A DNA stretch of 64,000 nt, taken from assembly GCA_000227505.4 (NCBI GenBank), contig AGIF02000001.1:1384035-1448034 (forward strand), given 5' to 3'. Position numbers and translations under genes: made by a program. The first letter of the stretch is position 1, and every line of letters begins with the position of its first letter. A model generated the notes under the pieces. The model ran no database searches. It had not been told where the DNA came from and saw only the letters and a program-made list of their open reading frames with translations. Source of the stretch: a gamma proteobacterium HIMB55. Lineage in GTDB: Bacteria; Pseudomonadota; Gammaproteobacteria; Pseudomonadales; Halieaceae. Shown here in pieces: positions 26,445 to 34,388 of the stretch.

Positions 26445-26686
26445 CGGTCACCTTCCTTTTGGTTTCGCCAATTCGGACGGTCTGCGTCCAATATGGCTTC
26501 AAGATTCACAATGCGATCCGTCATGCGATCAACGGTTTCGAGCATTTCCTCAAGTGCCTCGCGATCCTCATCGCTAAGTGCACGGCTTGAGTTGTTTAGA
26601 CTGCGGTAGTGCAGCGTTATCCAGATCGGGACTACTACGGTTAGCAGTAGGATCATGGGGACAAACATAAACTCTAAGAAATTCAC
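26441..26686 (-). CDS. pspB: Phage shock protein B
   Basis: An 81-residue protein with one N-terminal membrane helix ('FMFVPMILLLTVVVPIWITL') followed by 'HYRSLNNSSRALSDEDREAL' and an amphipathic helix 'LEEMLETVDRMTDRIVNLEA'. Length, topology and the leucine-zipper-like tail match PspB. It works with PspC as the membrane sensor of the phage-shock response. It overlaps pspC by 4 bp. Confidence 0.92.
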   Translation of the reverse strand: MNFLEFMFVPMILLLTVVVPIWITLHYRSLNNSSRALSDEDREALEEMLETVDRMTDRIVNLEAILDADRPNWRNQKEGDR

Positions 26687-26718
26687 TTACTTCTCCAATT
26701 TCTGAACAACCAAACTGA

Positions 26719-27135
26719 TCACGATACCGCCTGGTTAGGGGCTGCGGTGCCTTCGGTGGCGCCACTGCGACCCGAAAATCGCTCCGCCAGCAGCATGCCA
26801 AGGCCTAAAGCACCGATGATAACTGAGGTCAGTAAAAGAGGCTCCCCACCACCCAAAAAGCTAGCTACGCATATTCCAAGCGCAGTAGTGACAAAAATGA
26901 TTCCCCAGGTTCGTAGATGACCCACTCCCCGCAGGTTTATAAGGGGTTGGCAAATCTCGTCCACACCGACGATCTCACCCGAAATACGCGACATCTGTAC
27001 GAGCGCGTCCAATCGCTTTTCAAGACTGTTTTGTTGGGCGCGTAACACCAAAAAAACAATGATCGCAGGCGTCAGCATAAACACATACCCCACACCGATC
27101 GCCATAATTGCTTCCATATTCCCAGGACTTCCCAT
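26719..27135 (-). CDS. Hypothetical membrane protein within the psp operon
   Basis: A 138-residue protein I do not recognise. It has an N-terminal helix ('IMAIGVGYVFMLTPAIIVFL'), a polar middle of about 45 residues with 'SLEKRLDALVQMSRIS' that resembles a short coiled coil, and two further hydrophobic helices ('IIFVTTALGICVASFL' and 'LLTSVIIGALGLGMLL'). The tail is polar. An ATG at 27117 is an alternative start. It sits between the DUF2807 gene and pspB on the same strand, so it is probably expressed with Psp and may be a membrane-stress accessory (inference). Confidence 0.75.
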   Translation of the reverse strand: MGSPGNMEAIMAIGVGYVFMLTPAIIVFLVLRAQQNSLEKRLDALVQMSRISGEIVGVDEICQPLINLRGVGHLRTWGIIFVTTALGICVASFLGGGEPLLLTSVIIGALGLGMLLAERFSGRSGATEGTAAPNQAVS

Positions 27136-27177
27136 GACTTTGATTACCTTATTAATTAACGATTTCGACTCATCGAG

Positions 27178-27846
27178 TCAGATGAGTTCTTGCTCACCTT
27201 GCCGAGCAATGCGTGCGCCCGACGAGGTGTCAGATTCAAAGACTTGTGAAGCACCGTAGACATCAACATTGGCACCACTCGAGGCATCGCCTTGGAAGTC
27301 AATCACAGCAAAGACGTCAACATTTGCGCCGCTTGAGGCCTCAACCACCACACTTTTCGCTTCTAGCTCGCGTGCACTGATCGACGCGCCACTCGATGCA
27401 TCAACGTCTATTTCGTTACACCTTCCACTCACTTCTAATCTGCTGCCGCTTGAGGCATCGATAGAGAGCGCCTCACAGCTGATATCAACCGCTGTTAGAT
27501 TGGCGCCCGAGCTCGAAGAGAGCCCTTCCAGCTTCGGAGCAACAATATTCACCGAAACATGGCCGTAGGACTTGCCCCAGTTCCAAATGCTCGAAGACCA
27601 CGAACCGCGTCGGATGCGAAGCTCGCCATCATCAACTTCTATTTCTAGCCGCTCAAGATCTTTCTCAGTTTCCGCGCTTGCAGTGACCCGCGGCATGGAA
27701 CCCATCGTGATGTTGACTTCAACACCTTGTGAAGCAGCCACGCGAGTGAAGTCGGCAACATCGAAAGACTGCTCTGCATCTCCATGCGCCTCTAGTGATA
27801 TAAGCCCAATAACTGAGAAAGCAATAAAGGCCTTAGTGTTACGCAT
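27178..27846 (-). CDS. DUF2807 (head-GIN) exported protein in the psp operon
   Basis: A 222-residue protein with a signal peptide ('FIAFSVIGLISLEAHGDA') and a DUF2807/GIN domain, opening with 'FTRVAASQGVEVNITMGS'. The C-terminal half repeats the motif (D/E)-(A/T)-S-S-G-(A/S) six times at about 20-residue intervals, the ladder of a beta-solenoid. Such proteins are described as putative adhesins, but function is unproven. It overlaps the end of pspA by 8 bp, so it is firmly part of the sigma-54 controlled psp transcript. A periplasmic damage sensor or envelope-binding role would fit that context (inference). Confidence 0.85.
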   Translation of the reverse strand: MRNTKAFIAFSVIGLISLEAHGDAEQSFDVADFTRVAASQGVEVNITMGSMPRVTASAETEKDLERLEIEVDDGELRIRRGSWSSSIWNWGKSYGHVSVNIVAPKLEGLSSSSGANLTAVDISCEALSIDASSGSRLEVSGRCNEIDVDASSGASISARELEAKSVVVEASSGANVDVFAVIDFQGDASSGANVDVYGASQVFESDTSSGARIARQGEQELI

Positions 27847-28534
27847 CTTTGTTCACCTCCTCTGCTTGCTTGTTCACTGCCATCGATTGTTTGAGCACTT
27901 CTAGCTCCTCATTCAACATGTCGTCCTCTGCAAGCGCGTCAATCTCGTCAGCAAGACTGGGCTTCGCTCGTCCAAGGTTCATTGCATCCAGCTCACCTTC
28001 CAAACCATCGACGCGTCGCTCAAAGCGCTCGAAACGCTCAAAAGCCTCGTCAAGATGGTTGCGGTGAATCTGGTGCTGAGTTCTTCGGCGCTGTGTGACC
28101 GAATCTGCTCGCAGCAAAATCGCTTTGCGCTTAGCCTTCGCATCATCGAGTTTTGCTTGTAACTGCCCAACCTCATCGTGCAACTGCTGAATGTGCTCAT
28201 CGGCCAACATCAATTCACCTTCAAGCGCTACAGCATCAGCCTCAACACGACGCTTCTCGTTCAATGCGGCTCGCGCGAGATCTTCCCGATCCTTCGAGAG
28301 CGCTAATTTTGCTTTCTCTTCCCAGGTAGCGGCCTGCCCTTGAAGCGAACGTAATTGACGCTCCTGCGTTTTCTTATCAGCGAGGATCTTGGCTGAAGCG
28401 GATCGAACCTCGACTAAGGTGTCTTCCATCTCCTGAATAATCAGGCGAATCATCTTCTCTGGATCTTCGGCGCTGTCACACATCGCATTGAGATTGGAGT
28501 TAATGATGTCGGAGAGTCTCGAAAAAATACCCAT
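27839..28534 (-). CDS. pspA: Phage shock protein A
   Basis: A 231-residue PspA/IM30 family protein, helical throughout, opening 'MGIFSRLSDIINSNLNAMCD' and 'DPEKMIRLIIQEMEDTLVEV' as in E. coli PspA (222 residues). It binds damaged inner membrane as an ESCRT-III-like oligomer and in the resting state inhibits PspF. An AGGAAA site precedes the ATG. It is the first gene of a five-gene operon under a sigma-54 promoter. Confidence 0.96.
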   Translation of the reverse strand: MGIFSRLSDIINSNLNAMCDSAEDPEKMIRLIIQEMEDTLVEVRSASAKILADKKTQERQLRSLQGQAATWEEKAKLALSKDREDLARAALNEKRRVEADAVALEGELMLADEHIQQLHDEVGQLQAKLDDAKAKRKAILLRADSVTQRRRTQHQIHRNHLDEAFERFERFERRVDGLEGELDAMNLGRAKPSLADEIDALAEDDMLNEELEVLKQSMAVNKQAEEVNKDA

Positions 28535-28589
28535 AGTGTTTTCCTAATGTCGTGAACTGTATTCGACGTTTGTCTTCTTCCATATCTTT

Positions 28590-28605
28590 TGCGAGATCCA
28601 AGCCA
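28590..28605 (-). promoter_or_regulatory. Sigma-54 promoter of the psp operon
   Basis: On the minus strand TGGCTTGGATCTCGCA fits the -24/-12 consensus TGGCACR-N4-TTGCW, with the GG and GC exactly 10 bp apart. It lies about 55 bp before the pspA ATG. The AT-rich stretch 28620-28745 upstream should hold the PspF enhancer sites; it contains near-palindromes such as CCTTTATTAAGG and GGTTTAATTAACC but I cannot assign them. Confidence 0.75.
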
Positions 28606-28764
28606 TTAATTATTTTTTCAATAAATACATCAACTTATAGGGTTTTTGGCGTATAAAACGGGATTAAAACTCACTAGTAGAGCTATTATTACCTTAAAAA
28701 TATGGTTTTTTTAGCCTTTATTAAGGTTTAATTAACCCAAAACATCTTGGAAGGTATACCTGAA

Positions 28765-29808
28765 ATGCTATCTGAGCAAAGTGTGATCGGAGAGAGCGCA
28801 GCACTTAATCGAGCACTCGATCATCTCTCGAGTCTCGCCGTCATCGATCGCCCTATTTTGGTTATCGGTGAACGAGGCACGGGCAAAGAGATTGCAGCAA
28901 ACCGTTTACATTTTCTGTCTGAGCGTTGGCAGGCGCCCTTCATAAAACTTAATTGCGCGTCGCTCCCCGAAACACTCCTGGACAGTGAGTTATTCGGCTA
29001 TGAACCCGGAGCCTTTACCGGCGCTCGCAAAAGCCACGCCGGGCGGTTTGAGCGCGCCGATCAAGGCACGCTCTTTCTCGATGAGCTGGGAACCATGCCC
29101 CTAGCGCTGCAAGAGAAATTGCTACGTGTTATCGAATACGGTGAGCTTGAACGAATTGGCGGCTCTGAGACCATCACCGTAAACGTGCGAATCATTGGTG
29201 CAACCAATGCCAATCTCAAGCAAATGGCTGAAGAGGGTTTGTTCCGGTGGGACCTTTTAGACCGCTTAAACTTTGATGTCGTTCACATGCCCCCGCTGCG
29301 CGCACGCGAGAAGGACATTGACCTTCTTGCAGAGCACTTCGCCATTCGCTTTGCTGCCGAATCTGGGTGGCATCACTTCCCTGGCTTCTCAAATCAAGTG
29401 CGAGAGTCACTGCATGACTATGAATGGCCAGGAAATATTCGCGAACTCAAGAATGTTGTTGAGCGTTCCCTCCATCGGCAAGGCGAGGATGGCGCACCGC
29501 TTCAATCGCTGATCATCGATCCGTTTGACGCTAACCATACGAAACCTGCGCCTTATGACTCGCCTGCAATAACTCACGATCAAGCACAGAAGCAGACTCA
29601 CTTAGCCGAGGAGCACGCTAAGCAGTCGTCAATCCCTAGTGATATGCGCAAAGCCCTTGATGAACAAGAGGCCAAGTGGCTGCAGGAGGCGCTCGCTGGT
29701 AATGGGCAAAACCAGAAAAAGGCAGCGGCACAACTTGGTCTTAGCTACGACCAGATTCGTGGGCTGATGAAAAAGCATGGTCTTCGGACGCGGAGTAGTC
29801 GATCGTGA
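28765..29808 (+). CDS. pspF: Psp operon sigma-54 activator PspF
   Basis: A 347-residue enhancer-binding protein with no receiver domain. The AAA+ core has Walker A 'VIGERGTGKEIAANRLH', the sigma-54-contacting loop 'ELFGYEPGAFTGARKSH' (GAFTGA), Walker B 'GTLFLDELGTM' and the R-finger region 'GLFRWDLLDRLNF'. A Fis-type HTH closes the protein ('NQKKAAAQLGLSYDQIRGLM'). Lack of an input domain and divergence from pspA identify PspF, whose activity is held back by PspA. I use the ATG at 28765, preceded by GGAAGG; a TTG at 28747 is further upstream. Confidence 0.95.
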   Translation: MLSEQSVIGESAALNRALDHLSSLAVIDRPILVIGERGTGKEIAANRLHFLSERWQAPFIKLNCASLPETLLDSELFGYEPGAFTGARKSHAGRFERADQGTLFLDELGTMPLALQEKLLRVIEYGELERIGGSETITVNVRIIGATNANLKQMAEEGLFRWDLLDRLNFDVVHMPPLRAREKDIDLLAEHFAIRFAAESGWHHFPGFSNQVRESLHDYEWPGNIRELKNVVERSLHRQGEDGAPLQSLIIDPFDANHTKPAPYDSPAITHDQAQKQTHLAEEHAKQSSIPSDMRKALDEQEAKWLQEALAGNGQNQKKAAAQLGLSYDQIRGLMKKHGLRTRSSRS

Positions 29809-29920
29809 ACCCTATCGACATTGCCGCTACCTTGGCGTCCTGTGCGAGCGCTATTGAGAGAGATTAACCTCAATCGCATGATGTGGGGCGGAATATTCGT
29901 GCGCAATTAGTCAGCGGCGT

Positions 29921-31003
29921 TTACGAATTAATGAGCGATTGGTAGACCTTGAGATTGCCTTCCACCATGGCGTCGATCGAGAACGCCGTATTTGCCAGCT
30001 CTCTACCTTCCCCACCCAAGCGCTCGCGCATCACAGGATCTGATAGAAGCAAATCAATGCACTGGTTAAGCTTTCCGACGTCCCCCACTTCGAATGTAAG
30101 CCCGTTTTGATCGTGCAAAACGATTTCAGGAATACCGCCGGCTTCAGCCGCAATCACAGGCACACCACAGGCTGAGGCCTGCAGAAGCGCCACGCCTAGC
30201 CCTTCTTTTTCCGCCGGATGCACCACTGCGTAGAGATTCGGCATCACGCGACGCAAATCATCGCGGAAACCCGTCATCTGTACCCGCCCGCAATACTCAG
30301 GACGCGCCACGGTCTCCGCCAACTCTGATTGCAGGGGCCCCTGCCCAAAAATGAGCACATGTAACTGGGGATATTTAGTGAGCAATTCCGGTAGGACTTG
30401 GAGCAAGTATCGGTGTCCCTTACGCGGTATCAACTGTGCGACAACCCCGATGGTGACTTCATCTGTCGGCAGGGAGAACGTTTGCTGAAACCAAGCGCGG
30501 TCTGCGGACAGATCATAGCTCGCAGCGTCTACGGCGCTCCGCACTGCGGTAATCGCCTGTGGATTCACACCACAACTTACCAATACACGGCCAATGGCCT
30601 CTGAGATAACAACGACTCGCTGATAAAGCCGATATTTTACCGGTGCAAACCAGCGAGACTCGCGATTATCGACACGACGAGACAGCACACAGGGAACACC
30701 TGTCAGCCTCGCGGCAATCCCACCGAAAACATCAGCGCCCCGCCGGCTGTGTATGTGCACAAGATCAGGAGATTCAGCGCGGATGATTTTAGTCAGACGT
30801 GAAACTAGCCCAAGATCCAAGTCACCACGCATGGGTATCGCGTGAATGACGGTATTCTCCGCGACAGCATTCTGAATGTCGCCATCCTCAGGACAGACCA
30901 GCACGTTCTGCACACCACGCTGAGCCAGCCCATGCGTCAGCCAAGCCACTTGTTGAGCGCCGCCGTAAAGAAAGCGGCCAGCTTCAATGTGAAGAACTTT
31001 CAC
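29921..31003 (-). CDS. Glycosyltransferase family 4 protein
   Basis: A 360-residue GT-B glycosyltransferase. The N-terminal half has 'HIEAGRFLYGGAQQVAWLTH', typical of GT4 acceptor domains, and 'SPDLVHIHSRRGADV'. The donor half has 'VAQLIPRKGHRYLLQ' and 'EKEGLGVALLQASACGVPV', with the E-x7-E pair that contacts the nucleotide sugar. It should add a sugar from a nucleotide donor to a lipid or surface polysaccharide at the cytoplasmic membrane face. It is a lone glycosyltransferase 17 bp after the aminotransferase gene, not in a polysaccharide cluster. The acceptor is unknown. Confidence 0.9.
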   Translation of the reverse strand: MKVLHIEAGRFLYGGAQQVAWLTHGLAQRGVQNVLVCPEDGDIQNAVAENTVIHAIPMRGDLDLGLVSRLTKIIRAESPDLVHIHSRRGADVFGGIAARLTGVPCVLSRRVDNRESRWFAPVKYRLYQRVVVISEAIGRVLVSCGVNPQAITAVRSAVDAASYDLSADRAWFQQTFSLPTDEVTIGVVAQLIPRKGHRYLLQVLPELLTKYPQLHVLIFGQGPLQSELAETVARPEYCGRVQMTGFRDDLRRVMPNLYAVVHPAEKEGLGVALLQASACGVPVIAAEAGGIPEIVLHDQNGLTFEVGDVGKLNQCIDLLLSDPVMRERLGGEGRELANTAFSIDAMVEGNLKVYQSLINS

Positions 31004-31020
31004 CGCTTTAGGAGTCTCTG

Positions 31021-32367
31021 TTAGGCCAACAACTGCTCTTGCTTCGCAAAATCGAGTGTCGCGTTCACCGCGATGGTCAGCTTATCGATTAGCTCATCAA
31101 CGTGCTCACGCTGGAGAATCAGCGGTGGGCACAGCGCAACGCGGTTCCCACCCAATGGTCGAACAATAAGTCCGGCAGCCTCAGCTGCTTTTGCACAATA
31201 AGCGCCAACAGCCATGCCTTCGAAAGCCTGCTTGGTGTCCTTATTGGCTACTAGCTCAAGCGCACCGATCATCCCCTTGCCAGAGACCTCGCCAACGAGC
31301 GGATGATCGACAAAGGATTGCAACTTCTCCTGCAGATAATCACCCACGCTCGATGCATGCTCAAAGACATGGTCTCGCTCATATATTTCGAGCACTTTGT
31401 GCGCAACTGCGCATCCGAGCGGGTGGCCGCTGTAAGTGTATCCGTGCCCAAAGACGCCCATATCCGATGCAGCGCTCTCAACCGCTTCAACAAAGTCTCC
31501 ACTGACAACCGCAGCGCTGACAGGCACATATGCTGAGCTCAGTGCTTTCGCAAAGACCATCATTTCAGGCCGCATTCCCATGGCGTTTGCGCCGAAGTCT
31601 TGACCCAAGCGTCCAAAACCACAGATGACTTCATCATCCCAAAGTGCAATGCCGTACTTATCCAAGACAGCTTGAATCGCCTCGTAATACCCTTTTGGTG
31701 GGATAAGCACACCGCCGGCGCCTGACACAGGCTCAGCAATCATGGCTGCAATCGTGTCGGGGCCCGCTTCAAGAATTTGCGCCTCGAGCTCAGTCGCGCG
31801 ACGTGCCACAAAGTCAGACTCGCTCTCGCCGGCTTCTGCGCCACGATAATAATGAGGCGACCCTGTTCGAATGACCCCAAGCGCATCGAACGGCAACTGG
31901 AAGTGATTGTGATTGGTGGGGATTCCGGTAAGAGAAGCAGAGGCAACCGTTACGCCATGGTAACCCTTGTCTCGGGCAATTATCTTTGTGCGCTCGGGTC
32001 GCCCTGTTGCTGTGGCGTGATAACGAATCAGCTTTACCAGCGTGTCATTCGCATCCGAACCGCTGTTGCCCAGAAAGACGCGGGCGTCCCTCATTGGCAC
32101 CATACTCGCCAATTTATCAGCTAGCTTCATCGCACTGTCGTGCGTTTTGCCACCAAACATGTGACTAAAGCTCAGTTCGCGCATCTGCTGCGTTGCGGTC
32201 TCAATGATTTCTTCGTTGCCATACCCCAAAGATGTGCACCAAAGCCCGGCCATACCCTCGAGGTAACGCTTACCGTTGCGATCGAAGATGTAAGGTCCCT
32301 CACCTCGCGCGACGACCATTTGCTCAGACGCGGATGGGTTAGTAGTTGGATATAACATTGATGTCAT
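31021..32367 (-). CDS. Class III aminotransferase (omega-amino acid/amine:pyruvate type)
   Basis: A 448-residue PLP aminotransferase. The PLP lysine is in 'MMVFAKALSSAYVPVSA', the phosphate loop 'LGNSGSDANDTLVKL', the ring Asp in 'ALWDDEVICGFGRLG', and 'DKGYHGVTVASASLTG' is conserved. 'EGMAGLWCTSLGYGN' is the substrate-pocket segment of the amine and omega-amino-acid:pyruvate transaminases. Likely substrates are putrescine, taurine, beta-alanine or related amines. The ATG at 32367 has AGAGGGGA upstream. Other genes of amine or aldehyde breakdown follow within 4 kb upstream, with glycerol kinase between. Confidence 0.9.
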   Translation of the reverse strand: MTSMLYPTTNPSASEQMVVARGEGPYIFDRNGKRYLEGMAGLWCTSLGYGNEEIIETATQQMRELSFSHMFGGKTHDSAMKLADKLASMVPMRDARVFLGNSGSDANDTLVKLIRYHATATGRPERTKIIARDKGYHGVTVASASLTGIPTNHNHFQLPFDALGVIRTGSPHYYRGAEAGESESDFVARRATELEAQILEAGPDTIAAMIAEPVSGAGGVLIPPKGYYEAIQAVLDKYGIALWDDEVICGFGRLGQDFGANAMGMRPEMMVFAKALSSAYVPVSAAVVSGDFVEAVESAASDMGVFGHGYTYSGHPLGCAVAHKVLEIYERDHVFEHASSVGDYLQEKLQSFVDHPLVGEVSGKGMIGALELVANKDTKQAFEGMAVGAYCAKAAEAAGLIVRPLGGNRVALCPPLILQREHVDELIDKLTIAVNATLDFAKQEQLLA

Positions 32368-32802
32368 TGCAGCTTCCCCTCTGGCGCTTCTAGCTCTCGT
32401 GAGCTCGCACCTTAACCGTTAAGACAGATGCAATTCTGACGCATCTGACCGACCTGAAAATAGTACACAGAGGGGGTGCTTTTGTCGCGATCACTCGTCA
32501 GGTTGAGAGCGAAACCAACTCTTTAACCTGGGTATTTAAGAAACGGGGTTGCAGGTTCAGAGTGGGAGCTAAATACACCGACATCTTGAGGAGAAAGAAC
32601 TTCGAAAGCAGCGCTAAAACGGAGCGTTGGCACCAGCAACAAGCGAGCCTCACCGAGCCCTATTCCGCTCCTTGCCACAGCGTTCACAGCGCTGACGCAT
32701 CACCACTTCACCCCGTACCAGTGCCATGCCATCAGGCTTCACTTCTCGCCATTTATGGCGACCGCGTAAGCAGGTCATTGACGTTTGCGTGGATTGCACG
32801 AG
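32368..32802. other. 435-base intergenic stretch
   Basis: Between glpK and the aminotransferase, both on the minus strand. It should hold the aminotransferase promoter near 32370-32520. I find no RNA gene, riboswitch or terminator with confidence. A 97-codon ORF at 32562-32855 overlaps the end of glpK, has no ribosome binding site and a composition unlike a protein. Confidence 0.4.
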
Positions 32803-34296
32803 CTAGCTCAGCAGAGTCTTGGCAACCGCTGCCTGCCAGGACGCGAACCGCTTAGCACGGCCATCATCCGTGATAGCAACATCAAACGAGCGATCAGATC
32901 GCCACACCTTTGCCACCTCGTCGGGAGAGCTCCAGACACCCTCACCCAGACCCGCTAAGAAACAAGCACCGGCGACGGTCGTCTCGATAACCTCAGGACG
33001 TGTAATGGGCCGGTCTAGGTAGTCGGCTTGCAACTGCATCAAGAAATTATTAGCCGAGGCGCCGCCATCAACCTTAAGCGACTGCATGCGGCTACCAATG
33101 TCTTTCTCCATAGCATTGAGAATGTCAGCATTTTGCAACGCCATTGCGTCAAGCGTTGCGCGAGCAATCTCACCGCGGCCGGAGCCACGCGTCAAACCGG
33201 TCAATGTACCCCTGGCTTCAGGCGCCCAGTAAGGCGCCCCCAGTCCCGCAAGCGCAGGAACGAACTCAACGCCACCAGCATCATCATCAACCGTTTGCGC
33301 GAGCGCCTCGACTTCGGGCGCACTTTCGATAATACCTAACTGATCGCGAAGCCATTGCACGGCTGCGCCGCAGACGAAAGCACCGCCCTCGATTGCATAA
33401 ACTGTCGGCTGCCCATCGAGCTGCCAAGCAACGGTGCTCAGTAAGCCGCTATTGGACGCAACAGGCGTATCGCCCGCATTCATAAGAATGAACGAGCCTG
33501 TTCCGAAGGTGCACTTTGCATCGCCAACGCCGAAACAAGCCTGACCGAACAGCGCGGACTGTTGATCACCCGCAACGCCGGAGATCGGGATACCGTCGGG
33601 CAGCCCTGCTACGCCACTGGTCACCGCGAATCGGCCGCTGGAGGGGCATATCTCAGGCAAGATTGCTCTGGGCACACCAAAAATCGATAACAATTCGTCG
33701 TCCCAGCTCAGGCTTTCGAGTGCCATCAACGAGGTTCGCGATGCATTTGAGACATCGGTTTTATGCGCCTGGCCTGCACTCAACCGCCAGATTAAGTAAC
33801 TGTCGATCGTGCCCGCGCGCAGTCGACCTTGATCAAGAAGACTTTGGGTGTCGGCTCCGTTATCCAAGAGCCATTTGAACTTTGTTGCCGAAAAATAGGG
33901 GTCGAGAACTAAGCCACTGCGCGCTTTTATCAACGCCTCGTGCCCTTCGGCCTTTAGTTTTTCACAGACATCAGTTGTCCGACGACACTGCCAGACAATC
34001 GCGTTATGCACGGCTTTACCTGTCTCTGCGTCCCAAAGAACAGCAGTCTCGCGCTGATTGGTGATACCAATTGCCGATATATCGGCAGCATCGTAGGCTC
34101 CATCAGCGAATACCGCCGACAACCCTTTTTCGACAGACTCCCAAATGGACTCAGGATCATGTTCAACCCAACCGGGCTGGGGGAAAATTTGAGGAAACTC
34201 ATGGTTCACCGAGGTCAACAAGCGACCGTCGGCATCCATGAGCGCAATGGTAGAGCCCGTGGTGCCCTGATCTATTGCAAGTACTAAGTCAGACAC
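32803..34296 (-). CDS. glpK: Glycerol kinase
   Basis: A 497-residue FGGY-family kinase that phosphorylates glycerol to sn-glycerol-3-phosphate. Signature segments are 'LAIDQGTTGSTIALMDADG', 'EFPQIFPQPGWVEHDPESIW', 'GITNQRETAVLWD', 'ISGVAGDQQSALFGQACF', 'CTFGTGSFILMN' and 'KVDGGASANNFLMQLQADYL'. Length matches E. coli GlpK (502). It starts at GTG 34296 with AGGAG upstream. glpF and glpD are not adjacent. Four copies of a 17-bp repeat lie just before its start. Confidence 0.95.
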   Translation of the reverse strand: MSDLVLAIDQGTTGSTIALMDADGRLLTSVNHEFPQIFPQPGWVEHDPESIWESVEKGLSAVFADGAYDAADISAIGITNQRETAVLWDAETGKAVHNAIVWQCRRTTDVCEKLKAEGHEALIKARSGLVLDPYFSATKFKWLLDNGADTQSLLDQGRLRAGTIDSYLIWRLSAGQAHKTDVSNASRTSLMALESLSWDDELLSIFGVPRAILPEICPSSGRFAVTSGVAGLPDGIPISGVAGDQQSALFGQACFGVGDAKCTFGTGSFILMNAGDTPVASNSGLLSTVAWQLDGQPTVYAIEGGAFVCGAAVQWLRDQLGIIESAPEVEALAQTVDDDAGGVEFVPALAGLGAPYWAPEARGTLTGLTRGSGRGEIARATLDAMALQNADILNAMEKDIGSRMQSLKVDGGASANNFLMQLQADYLDRPITRPEVIETTVAGACFLAGLGEGVWSSPDEVAKVWRSDRSFDVAITDDGRAKRFASWQAAVAKTLLS

Positions 34297-34310
34297 ACCA
34301 CGCTCCTATA

Positions 34311-34378
34311 GTTAAAAGCCAATTGGAGTTAAAAGCCAATTGGAGTTAAAAGCCAATTGGAATTAAAAGCCGATTGAA
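34311..34378. repeat. Four tandem copies of a 17-bp repeat
   Basis: Three identical units GTTAAAAGCCAATTGGA (34311-34327, 34328-34344, 34345-34361) and a fourth with three changes (34362-34378). Each intact unit contains the palindrome CCAATTGG. The array fills the space between the aldehyde dehydrogenase stop and the ribosome binding site of glpK. Confidence 0.95.
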
Positions 34379-34388
34379 CGCCGCATAT

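Noticed and set aside
32562-32855. 97-codon plus-strand ORF between the aminotransferase and glpK
   Set aside because: Overlaps the end of glpK, no ribosome binding site, composition unlike a protein.
34311-34378. CRISPR array
   Set aside because: Units are directly adjacent without spacers and no cas genes exist in the window.
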